This document shows positions 17,597 through 25,592 of a DNA stretch of 58,725 nucleotides, one piece after another. The stretch covers positions 1 through 58,725 of the forward strand of contig CALUML010000003.1 of NCBI GenBank assembly GCA_944321745.1, in the 5' to 3' direction. The notes below the pieces were generated by a model that worked only from the letters and a program-made list of their open reading frames with translations, ran no database searches and was not told the origin of the DNA. Numbering within the stretch: position 1 is the first letter of the stretch; each line of letters starts with the position of its first letter. A program made the position numbers and the translations under genes. The DNA is from an uncultured Bacteroidales bacterium (lineage in GTDB: Bacteria > Bacteroidota > Bacteroidia > Bacteroidales > Paludibacteraceae).

Positions 17597-19570
17597 TTAC
17601 TTACTGTTTTCCTCATAATACTGTTTCACTCTCAAAGCATCCAACGGCTTGTCCGTCGTGATGTATTGGACACCGGCGTTTGTCATTTCCGCCATGTCGC
17701 CCATCGAGTTCACCGTCCACACATTGACCGTCATGCCCAATTCCTTGGCCTGCTCTATCCATTGCGGGTTGTTCCGGAATTCTGAGATGTTGTAATCCAA
17801 TCCGGTAATGCCATATCCGTGCAAGGTCGCCGGTCCCATGCCGCCCGACAAGTACGCCACTTTCGCTTCGGGGTCGAGCTGCGCGAGCTTCTTGCATATT
17901 TCCAGGTCGAAAGCGATATATTCCACCTTGTCTTGCGCCCCGGCTTCTTTTACTTGGTTCACCACCGCTTCCGCCGCAGCCATGTTACGTTCCGCAGTCG
18001 AATGCGTCTTGATTTCGATAATCAGTTTCGTGGGGCTGTCGCTTTCTTTGACCAGATTGATGCAGTCAATCAGCTGGGGCACTTTTTCCCCATTGCTCAA
18101 GGTGAGGTCTTTCACCTGGTCGTAGGTCGCATCCTGGAACGTCACGCCACCCAAAGATGCATCGTGGTTGAGCATGATGTACCCGTCAGTCGTCAGCCAC
18201 ACGTCCAGTTCCGAGCCATACAGGTTCAGCTCCTGCGCCTTCCGAATGGCGGTCAACGAGTTTTGCGCCGAGCCTTCCACGTCCCAATACCCCCGGTGAG
18301 CTATCACCTGGGCGGGTTGCGGCATTTCGACCACCACTTCCAATTGGGTCAGACCAAGATCCTGCATATTGTCGCCACGCAGGAGCAACATGCGATATTG
18401 GTCGGACTTGAAACCTTGGGGGATAACCACATAAACACCATTCTCGCCATCGAGCGTGCAATCCAGCGTCTGCACATTCGTTTCATCGGTTACCGAGGTA
18501 AAGACGATTTGGTCGCCTTCGGCAAATCCCGTACCGGTTATGCTATACGTGTCGCCTGCCCTGACTGCAATACCTGAAATAAAATCCACGTTGCTCACCA
18601 TGTCGGGCACGGCATTTTCCTGCATGGCCTTCACGTCTTCCCACAACATCGTCACATCATCTTGCGTGAGCGGGTCGTCATAAATGCGTGCCAGCACGAC
18701 ATCGCCGCTCCAACCCAACTGGGCGGTAGGCCCGGAGTCGCTGCCCACGGAGAACCAGTCGGAACCGCTGGCCGCGAACGTGAGGTCGCCCGCCGCGTCT
18801 ATCGTGTTTTTCAACTCGCCGTTGATATACACGTAAGCCTTGCCTTCTTCCTTGTTCCACACCCCTACGATGTGATAATACACGTGGGGTTCGGGCACTA
18901 CGCCACTGGATGCGAACTTCCAGCCACCTCCTACGTGGGGCAGGAAGCACAACTCGTTTTGCCCGGTAAGGCCGTTGCCGGTCTTGCAGACCATCAACCC
19001 CGTGCCGCCACGTTCATGCGAACTGAAGAACTTCGCTTCCACGTTTTCAATGGGCGGTTCATAGTCGCCCATCACGATGGCTTCCAGCGTATGCCCGTCG
19101 GCCAAAGCATTTCTGAATGCCGTGTTGTTGGCATAATCTATCTCATAATACCCGGTAGAAGTGCCTTTTCCCCATGAGTTCCCGAACTGGGCGACAAAAC
19201 GGTTGTAAGTAGCACTGTAATACGTGGACAACGCTCCTCCCGCATGTGTTTCCACCACGTTGTGCATGGGCGAGACATCTTCCGCCGTGCCATCCGTCTT
19301 GAACACCACGTCCAGCACATCGGCCACCGGCTTCCGGGTGAATACCATGCTGTCTATGCCGGATCGGCTCGCACTGTACAGCACAGCCCCGTCGGCATTG
19401 TACAGGGACACTTTCGTGTTATCATCCTCCAGCACAACCCGATCCACCTCCTCCGTGGAGCCGGTGTACACCATATCATCGCTATTGAATATGCATATGT
19501 TTTCCTGGCCAGCCAACGACCATGCCCCCACGGAGAGAATGCTTGCCAGTATGAGGTATTTTATGTTCAT
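17597..19570 (-). CDS. LamG-glycerophosphodiester phosphodiesterase, copy 2
   Basis: 657 residues. A signal peptide (to about 21) is followed by a roughly 60-residue module (ENICIFNSDD ... MVFTRK) that resembles the small protein encoded just upstream, a LamG/concanavalin-like domain (about 110-310), an Ig-like stretch (about 330-415) and a GDPD barrel (about 420-650). GDPD hallmarks are AHRGYWDVEGSAQNSL, ELDVW, LNHDASLGG and IIEIKTH. The family hydrolyses glycerophosphodiesters to an alcohol and glycerol phosphate using a divalent metal. A location inside a glycan locus suggests it removes glycerophosphate-type decorations, which is inference. No sorting domain is present. Spacing is 5 nt from the small gene upstream and 7 nt to the sialidase-like gene downstream. 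Confidence 0.85.
   Translation of the reverse strand: MNIKYLILASILSVGAWSLAGQENICIFNSDDMVYTGSTEEVDRVVLEDDNTKVSLYNADGAVLYSASRSGIDSMVFTRKPVADVLDVVFKTDGTAEDVSPMHNVVETHAGGALSTYYSATYNRFVAQFGNSWGKGTSTGYYEIDYANNTAFRNALADGHTLEAIVMGDYEPPIENVEAKFFSSHERGGTGLMVCKTGNGLTGQNELCFLPHVGGGWKFASSGVVPEPHVYYHIVGVWNKEEGKAYVYINGELKNTIDAAGDLTFAASGSDWFSVGSDSGPTAQLGWSGDVVLARIYDDPLTQDDVTMLWEDVKAMQENAVPDMVSNVDFISGIAVRAGDTYSITGTGFAEGDQIVFTSVTDETNVQTLDCTLDGENGVYVVIPQGFKSDQYRMLLLRGDNMQDLGLTQLEVVVEMPQPAQVIAHRGYWDVEGSAQNSLTAIRKAQELNLYGSELDVWLTTDGYIMLNHDASLGGVTFQDATYDQVKDLTLSNGEKVPQLIDCINLVKESDSPTKLIIEIKTHSTAERNMAAAEAVVNQVKEAGAQDKVEYIAFDLEICKKLAQLDPEAKVAYLSGGMGPATLHGYGITGLDYNISEFRNNPQWIEQAKELGMTVNVWTVNSMGDMAEMTNAGVQYITTDKPLDALRVKQYYEENSK
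19275..19554. repeat. 280-bp segment identical to 21753-22032
   Basis: The 5' part of this phosphodiesterase gene matches the paralogue base for base as read, at a fixed offset of 2478 nt. Sequence outside is clearly diverged. Confidence 0.85.
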
Positions 19571-19575
19571 CTTGC

Positions 19576-20061
19576 TTACTTTTTAATGATTTTATGATAT
19601 TCTTGCTGCCCGCCCATCGTTATTTCCACAATATACAAGCCTGCGGGATATGCTTCTATCGACTGGTCATACTCGCAGGATCTGGGAACGTCCTCGCACA
19701 CAAGTCCTCCTTGAACCGAAAACAGTTCAATCCGGTCCATGGTGCGGTCTGCCTTTACCGAAAGGATGTTGCTTTGGGCATCCAAGGAAACGTTCACCTT
19801 CGAGTCCTGCACCGCACCGACGGCTGACAGTTCCCGTTTTGCAAAGGTAAAATAATGAAAATCCGAAAAAAGCATTTCCGAGGCAGTATTGTCAGCGGCA
19901 GTCAGGCTCATTCTATCTTCTGCAAACGTTATTTTCCGTATGTCGGTAAACGACTGGATCGGCTCATCCGCAGTGTTATTGTACACATACACGTTTTCCC
20001 CCGTTGCGCCCAAGCAAGAGAAAATTCCCAAAGCCAATCCCCATAATTTTAAATTCTTCAT
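19576..20061 (-). CDS. Small exported protein with T9SS sorting domain, copy 2
   Basis: 161 residues: a signal peptide, a short module ENVYVYNNTADEP ... IRKITFAED ... FHYFTF, and a C-terminal T9SS type A sorting domain (IELFSVQGGLVCED ... YPAGLYIVEITM ... KIIKK). No enzymatic motif. The module is related to the N-terminal module of the phosphodiesterase encoded 5 nt downstream, so one product carries module plus sorting domain and the other module plus enzyme. The pair is duplicated at 20090-22536. Function unknown; a partner or anchor for the phosphodiesterase is possible. Confidence 0.75.
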   Translation of the reverse strand: MKNLKLWGLALGIFSCLGATGENVYVYNNTADEPIQSFTDIRKITFAEDRMSLTAADNTASEMLFSDFHYFTFAKRELSAVGAVQDSKVNVSLDAQSNILSVKADRTMDRIELFSVQGGLVCEDVPRSCEYDQSIEAYPAGLYIVEITMGGQQEYHKIIKK

Positions 20062-20089
20062 AGAAGATTGTTTTTATATGCTCAAAAAA

Positions 20090-22048
20090 TTATTGATTTT
20101 CTTTGTAATATTGCTGGACTTCCAAGGCCAGCAGCGGCTTGTCAGTCGATATGATGTCGATACCCATGTTGATCATATCTCCCATATCCTCTACCGTATT
20201 GGTTCCTTGCACGTTGGTTGTCATGCCCAACTCATGGGCTTCCTGTATCCACTGCGGGTTGTTGCGATATTCCGTCTGGTGATATTGCAATCCCCTAATC
20301 CCCAAGGCATAGACATCTTCCGGCGCCATTCCCCCGCCCAAATAAGCGACTTTGGCCGTAGGGTCGAGTGCCACGATGCTTTTGCCGATTTCCAGGCTGA
20401 ACGTGATGTACTCCATCTTGTCCTGCACGCCTTCCTTCTTCACCGCTTCCAGAATAGCCTTCACCGCAGCCGTATTCTTTTCTGCCGTGGCGTGGTTCTT
20501 CACTTCCAGGAACACTTTGGTGTTGCCTTCCTTGGCCACTTTCAACACGTCAACCAGCTGGGGGAGTTTTTCCCCGTTACTCAACGTGAAATCCTTTATC
20601 TGGTCATAGGTTGAATTTTGAATGGAAACGCCATTGATAGATTCGTCATGGCACAGCACCAGATAACCATCTGCGGTCTGCCACACATCGGTTTCAGACC
20701 CATACAGCCCCAGTTCCTGGGACTTTTTAAACGATGCCAGCGAATTTTGCGCAGAACCTTCCGTGTCCCAATAGCCCCGGTGTGCCACCACCTCGGGGGC
20801 TTTGGGGAATTGTTCCACAATGGCCACCTTGATCAGGCCCAGGTCCTGCATTTGCTCGCCCCGGTACAGGTTCATGCGGTACTGGCCCGACACAAGCCCT
20901 TCCGGGATGGTGATTTCATACCCGGTTTCGGTTGCTGTGCCTTCCACCACAATGTCGGCCATTCCGCCGGTTATGGAAGAGAAATGCAACACATCCCCGG
21001 GCATAAACCCTGTTCCGTTAATCGTGTAGGGCTGGCCAACCCGGAAAGCCAATCCGGACAAATAATCCACATTGCTTACCAAGGCAGAGTGGGCATTGTC
21101 CTGCAAAGCCTTCACGTCTGCCCACAGCATGGTCACTTCTTCCTGCGTGAGCGGGTCGTCGTAAATGCGGGCCAGCACCACATCGCCGTTCCAGCCCAGC
21201 TGGGCGGTGGGACCGGCATCACTGCCAATGGAGAACCAGTTTGAATTGGCCTTCGGGAACTTGAACTCGCCCGCAGCGTCTGCCTCGTTCTTCAACTCGC
21301 CGTCGATGTACACCCGGGATTTACCCGCTTCCTTGTCCCACACGCCCACGATGTGGTAATACACCTGCGGCTCGGGCACAATGCCGCTCGAAGCAAAACG
21401 CCAGTCACCGCCCACATGGGGCAGGAATGCCAGCTCGTTTTTCCCGTTGAGCCCCCGGAATGCCTTGCACACCATCAGGCCCGTGCCGCCCGACTCGTGC
21501 GAACTGAAAAACTTGGCCTCGCCCTCCTTGATGGGCGGTTCATAATTGGCCATCACCACGGCCTCCAGCGTGTGCCCGTCGGCCAGGGCATTCTTGAACG
21601 CCGTGTTGTTCGAATAGTCTATCTTGTAGAAACCCGAGGTAGAGCCGGCCCACGTATTCCCGAACCGGGCCACATAACGCTTATAAGTGGAGCTGAAATA
21701 GGTGGAAACCGCCCCGCCGGAGGAAGTCGTGACCACATTGTGCATGGGCGACACATCTTCCGCCGTGCCATCCGTCTTGAACACCACGTCCAGCACATCG
21801 GCCACCGGCTTCCGGGTGAATACCATGCTGTCTATGCCGGATCGGCTCGCACTGTACAGCACAGCCCCGTCGGCATTGTACAGGGACACTTTCGTGTTAT
21901 CATCCTCCAGCACAACCCGATCCACCTCCTCCGTGGAGCCGGTGTACACCATATCATCGCTATTGAATATGCATATGTTTTCCTGGCCAGCCAACGACCA
22001 TGCCCCCACGGAGAGAATGCTTGCCAGTATGATGTGTCTTGTGTTCAT
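20090..22048 (-). CDS. LamG-glycerophosphodiester phosphodiesterase, copy 1
   Basis: 652 residues with the same order as copy 2: signal peptide, short N-terminal module, LamG-like domain, Ig-like stretch, GDPD barrel. The GDPD motifs AHRGYWDTEGSAQNSL, ETDVW, CHDESINGV and FLEVKNH are intact. The first metal-site acid pair is E-T-D here and E-L-D in copy 2. The first part is identical at DNA level to copy 2 while the rest has diverged, which suggests gene conversion or selection to keep this segment alike. The gene starts 5 nt after the small T9SS gene. Two enzymes rather than one may mean different alcohol specificities. Confidence 0.85.
   Translation of the reverse strand: MNTRHIILASILSVGAWSLAGQENICIFNSDDMVYTGSTEEVDRVVLEDDNTKVSLYNADGAVLYSASRSGIDSMVFTRKPVADVLDVVFKTDGTAEDVSPMHNVVTTSSGGAVSTYFSSTYKRYVARFGNTWAGSTSGFYKIDYSNNTAFKNALADGHTLEAVVMANYEPPIKEGEAKFFSSHESGGTGLMVCKAFRGLNGKNELAFLPHVGGDWRFASSGIVPEPQVYYHIVGVWDKEAGKSRVYIDGELKNEADAAGEFKFPKANSNWFSIGSDAGPTAQLGWNGDVVLARIYDDPLTQEEVTMLWADVKALQDNAHSALVSNVDYLSGLAFRVGQPYTINGTGFMPGDVLHFSSITGGMADIVVEGTATETGYEITIPEGLVSGQYRMNLYRGEQMQDLGLIKVAIVEQFPKAPEVVAHRGYWDTEGSAQNSLASFKKSQELGLYGSETDVWQTADGYLVLCHDESINGVSIQNSTYDQIKDFTLSNGEKLPQLVDVLKVAKEGNTKVFLEVKNHATAEKNTAAVKAILEAVKKEGVQDKMEYITFSLEIGKSIVALDPTAKVAYLGGGMAPEDVYALGIRGLQYHQTEYRNNPQWIQEAHELGMTTNVQGTNTVEDMGDMINMGIDIISTDKPLLALEVQQYYKENQ
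21753..22032. repeat. 280-bp segment identical to 19275-19554
   Basis: Second copy of the identical tract. It covers the signal peptide, the short module and the beginning of the following domain. Confidence 0.85.
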
Positions 22049-22053
22049 CTGTC

Positions 22054-22536
22054 TTATTTTTTAATGATTTTATGAAATTCTTGCTTGTCGCCCAACGTTA
22101 CCCTTACAATGTACAAGCCTGCGGGGCACGTTTCAATGGATTGGTCATATTCGCAGGACAGGGGGGCATCGTCAACCACCTTGTTCCCGCTGGCCGAGAA
22201 CATCTCTATTCGGTTTATCACCTTGTCGGAAGCTACCGAAAGGTGGTTGCCATTGCCGAGGAACACGACCGCACCCGACACCTCCGAAGCTGCTATGCCC
22301 GAATTTTCTTTCTCAACAAATGTAAAATAATGGAAATCGGTAAAGAGCACTTCCGAAGAAGTACCATCAGCCGCCATCACCTGCATAGCATTTTCCGAAA
22401 AGGTGATTTTACGGATGCCCGTAAAGGCTTGAACCGGCTCACCGGCAGCATCGCTGTACACGTACACGTCTTCCCCCATCGCACACAGGCAAGGGAAAGC
22501 CAGAAAGGCTATGGCCCATAAATTCCGCTTTTTCAT
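22054..22536 (-). CDS. Small exported protein with T9SS sorting domain, copy 1
   Basis: 160 residues, paralogous to the product at 19576-20061. Signal peptide (MKKRNLWAIAFLAFPCLC), module EDVYVYSDAAGEP ... IRKITFSEN ... FHYFTF, and sorting domain (IEMFSASGNKVVDD ... CPAGLYIVRVTLGD ... KIIKK). The frame stays open upstream to 22638, but the signal peptide sets the start at ATG 22536. It is followed after 5 nt by phosphodiesterase copy 1, as in the other unit. Confidence 0.75.
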   Translation of the reverse strand: MKKRNLWAIAFLAFPCLCAMGEDVYVYSDAAGEPVQAFTGIRKITFSENAMQVMAADGTSSEVLFTDFHYFTFVEKENSGIAASEVSGAVVFLGNGNHLSVASDKVINRIEMFSASGNKVVDDAPLSCEYDQSIETCPAGLYIVRVTLGDKQEFHKIIKK

Positions 22537-22697
22537 AGATACTTGTTTTATTTCATTCGATTGTATTGCATACATTCCTCGAAAGAGACAACAGAGGAAA
22601 GTATCAAAAACAGCAATGCACACGGCATACACGAACAAAACAGATATTCACGAATTGGAAGAAACGCTGACGAAATCCTCTCCTTATGCACGAAAAC

Positions 22698-22714
22698 CGT
22701 GCAAATCTGTCCGT
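22698..22714 (-). other. Small hairpin between lipoprotein and small T9SS gene
   Basis: TGCACG pairs with CGTGCA around a 5-nt loop, 42 nt past the stop of the lipoprotein gene. It may be a weak terminator or attenuator. Confidence 0.35.
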
Positions 22715-22755
22715 TCCGTGTATTCCGTGTGCATTACAAAAACTTTTCACGCCGC

Positions 22756-23745
22756 TTACTCAGCCGCTACAGTCACGGTCACCACGCAAGTGGACTCGGT
22801 CGTGATGTCCGGGTTGTCGGGATGCGAGGCCACGAAGCGGTAGGTTACCGGCTGGGTGAAGTCGTGCGTCGTGGTGCCCGACACCTGTTCCGCGTCGTCC
22901 ACATACACCTTCGTGTTTTCATACAAGGTGAACGTGGGGGCCACGGCACTCAGGTCGCTGCCCGCCGGCACTTCCAGGTTGATTTCATAATAGCTGTAGT
23001 CGAACTCCGAGCGGGTGATCGTACCTGCCACGCCCAGCATCTCAAAGGTTTCAAACTCGCCGTAGTTCACCGTGTACAACTTGTAAGGGCGTTCCGTGCC
23101 TTCATACGACCTGACCGTGATGTCGAGCACATTCGCCAAGTCGTACTTATCCGTAGAGCTGAACTCCTCACCGTTTATCAGCACCACCGTGGAAGAGGAA
23201 TTGATGTAGAACTTCAACCGCTGGTCAAGCGACACAGGGCGGTCAGCACCATTGAACAAAATCTTCCTCGGCAGCGGCAACAGCCAATCCGTGTCATTGA
23301 GCGCATCGGCAAATACTTCATCGTAGAACACCTGCGGGGCAGACAACCGCTCGATGGTCGTGTCATCATCGATTACACGCACCATGAACGAGCAGGTATC
23401 GGTCTTGATAATGCTGCCCGCATCGCCGTGGTTGGTGGCCACGCACACTACCTTGTAGCTGCCCGGGGTCTGGTACGAATAGGTGAACAAGCCCTTGTTG
23501 ACCACCAGACCATAGTTGCTCTGGGAGCGCAGTTCATAGTCGTGGTCGGTGTCGCCGGTATAGATGACCACATTCTCGGCCTGCCCGGTGAAGTGCACCT
23601 CCATGGTTTCATTGATCTCGTAAACGTACTGGTCGCCTTCCACCGACACGGCGGCATGGGGCTGCAACACCTCCACGTCTTCGCAAGCCGAAAAGAGACC
23701 CACAGCCAGCAAGCCCATGATTGTTTTTATTGCTTTTATTTTCAT
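22756..23745 (-). CDS. SusE/SusF-position surface glycan-binding lipoprotein
   Basis: 329 residues. Lipoprotein signal with lipobox FSAC (Cys21), then a PKD/Ig-like domain (about 45-125, ending CSFMVRVIDDDT) and two further beta-rich domains of the kind seen in Bacteroides surface glycan-binding proteins (DUF5018-like, about 150-329). No catalytic motif. It follows susD, which is the usual place for such a protein, so a role in holding the glycan at the cell surface is likely but inferred from position and architecture. Confidence 0.7.
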   Translation of the reverse strand: MKIKAIKTIMGLLAVGLFSACEDVEVLQPHAAVSVEGDQYVYEINETMEVHFTGQAENVVIYTGDTDHDYELRSQSNYGLVVNKGLFTYSYQTPGSYKVVCVATNHGDAGSIIKTDTCSFMVRVIDDDTTIERLSAPQVFYDEVFADALNDTDWLLPLPRKILFNGADRPVSLDQRLKFYINSSSTVVLINGEEFSSTDKYDLANVLDITVRSYEGTERPYKLYTVNYGEFETFEMLGVAGTITRSEFDYSYYEINLEVPAGSDLSAVAPTFTLYENTKVYVDDAEQVSGTTTHDFTQPVTYRFVASHPDNPDITTESTCVVTVTVAAE

Positions 23746-23763
23746 TGCGAAAGAATTTTTAGT

Positions 23764-23850
23764 TGCCCCCTCAACTCCCCCCGAGGGGGAACTTTAATTG
23801 CTCTGGTATGTTTACATCCCCTCCCTTTGGAGGGGCTTGGGGAGGCTCGT
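23764..23850. repeat. G-rich palindromic intergenic repeats
   Basis: Contains TCCCCCCGAGGGGGA (23776-23790) and CCTCCCTTTGGAGGGG (23821-23836). Related sequence recurs near 37939-37970 and 55430. Confidence 0.5.
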
Positions 23851-23876
23851 TAATCATTAAACATTAATCATTTTGA

Positions 23877-25568
23877 TTAGTATCCCGGATTTTGTTCGAT
23901 TACGCCGTTGGACACGTCTATTTCGGTCTGGGGAATGGGGAATATCTCGTTGACCCCGGCACGGAAGTAAGACCCGCGTTTGTTCGGGCGCATGTTGCTG
24001 TATTCCTTCAACACTTCGGCGGCACGTCCCTGGCGCACGATGTCCCAGAAGCGTTCCCATTCGAAGGCAAACTCCATGTGGCGTTCTTCCCATATCTGGT
24101 CGCGCACATAACCGTAACCGCCGGCCTTGTACAGCTCGCTGCTGGTGTTTGGAGTACGCCCGTCGATGGAAGTCGTGTTAATCACACTCTTGTAGCTGTT
24201 CAGCTGCGCCAACGCTTCAGCTCCTTGCCCGCATTCGTTCAACGCTTCGGCATACATGAGCACCACGTCCACATAGCGCAGGTAGCGACGGTTCTTGGCA
24301 TTGTCGCCCCCGAAGGTCGGTTTGTCCTTCACGGGCGTGTACCACTTCAGGGAGAAGATGCGTCCTGCCCCGATTTCCGTGTTCTGCAAGTCGGGGGTAG
24401 TGGCATGGTGGCCGATGGTGGCCTGCTTGCGTGCATCGTTGCCGAATATCTTGGTGATGATTTGGTCATCGGCATACATGCGGCAGTTATCCTTCGAGAA
24501 CAGGTCATCGTAGATATAGCCCCCTTCGTTCGTGTCGCCATCGGTGCCGTCGCCCGACTCCTTGAACACGACCTCGAAGATGGAACCGCTGCAAAACTCA
24601 CCGTCCTGATACCATTGGTCCAGGTAGCAGATATCCATACCGTAAGCATCCTTGCAGTTGAACGTGTACATGCCCTGCAACACGCGCAGTTCGGAGTCCA
24701 GCGTGTACGTATAGGAACCGCCGTCCCTGAACCACAAGCGTTCCTTGAAGCTGTCCCAGTCCTCGTTATACCGTTCGTCCCACTTCAGCATCTGGCGCAT
24801 GGTCATGGGTTCACCGTCCACAAAGAAACGGCCGAGTTCCACCACCTGTTCCCACTTTTCCGAGTTCACGCTCGGCGTGGCCTGGTACATCAACGCCCGC
24901 ATGAGCAAGGCCACCGCCGCACCTGAACTGGCTTTCCCGGCATCCGTCTTGGTGTAGCGCGGCTCGAGCATACAGGCCGCTTCGCGCAAGTCCTTCTCAA
25001 TGTAGGCATACGTTTCTTCCAACGTGCTGCGCGGTATTACCAGGCTGTCCACGCTTTCCACTTCGGGACGGATAGGTACGCCGCCAAATGTCCTGGCCAA
25101 GTTGAAATAGAACAAGGCCCGGAGGAACTTGGCTTGCCCTAATATCTCGCGCACCGTCTGGTACTCGGTGTAGGCATCACTGGTCAACTCCACTTTATGG
25201 GCATTGGCTATCACTTGGTTGGCACGGTGAATGCCCTTGTAGTTGACATCCCAGCGGTTTTTGATGTACGTGTTGGAGTTGGTGAAGCGGAAGTGAACCA
25301 ACTGGCCCATTTCGCTGCCCAGCCCCTCGTCCGTGCCGATCACGTCATCGGCCAACGCTTCGCCAAACCGCCATTCGCTGTCGTTAAAGGCATCGCTTTG
25401 CAACACATCATACGTGGCGTTGAGGGCTGTTTGCAATTGATATTTGGTATAAAAGAAGTTCTCTTCGAGGGGATAGCCCGTTACTTCCCGATCCAGGAAG
25501 CCTTCGCACCCCACAAAAGCGAAGAGCAGCACACACAGCACCTGTATTTTAAAAATTTGTTTCATCAT
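23877..25568 (-). CDS. SusD/RagB family outer-membrane lipoprotein
   Basis: 563 residues. Lipobox FVGC (Cys21), then the SusD start GFLDREVTGYPLEENFF, the helical tetratricopeptide-like core, and the typical end MEFAFEWERFWDIVRQGR ... IFPIPQTEIDVSNGVIEQNPGY. SusD proteins cap the SusC transporter and bind the glycan. It starts 24 nt after the susC stop in the same direction. Two Met codons are possible (25568 or 25565). Confidence 0.95.
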   Translation of the reverse strand: MMKQIFKIQVLCVLLFAFVGCEGFLDREVTGYPLEENFFYTKYQLQTALNATYDVLQSDAFNDSEWRFGEALADDVIGTDEGLGSEMGQLVHFRFTNSNTYIKNRWDVNYKGIHRANQVIANAHKVELTSDAYTEYQTVREILGQAKFLRALFYFNLARTFGGVPIRPEVESVDSLVIPRSTLEETYAYIEKDLREAACMLEPRYTKTDAGKASSGAAVALLMRALMYQATPSVNSEKWEQVVELGRFFVDGEPMTMRQMLKWDERYNEDWDSFKERLWFRDGGSYTYTLDSELRVLQGMYTFNCKDAYGMDICYLDQWYQDGEFCSGSIFEVVFKESGDGTDGDTNEGGYIYDDLFSKDNCRMYADDQIITKIFGNDARKQATIGHHATTPDLQNTEIGAGRIFSLKWYTPVKDKPTFGGDNAKNRRYLRYVDVVLMYAEALNECGQGAEALAQLNSYKSVINTTSIDGRTPNTSSELYKAGGYGYVRDQIWEERHMEFAFEWERFWDIVRQGRAAEVLKEYSNMRPNKRGSYFRAGVNEIFPIPQTEIDVSNGVIEQNPGY

Positions 25569-25592
25569 AGTCGAATAATTTTAATGGTATGT

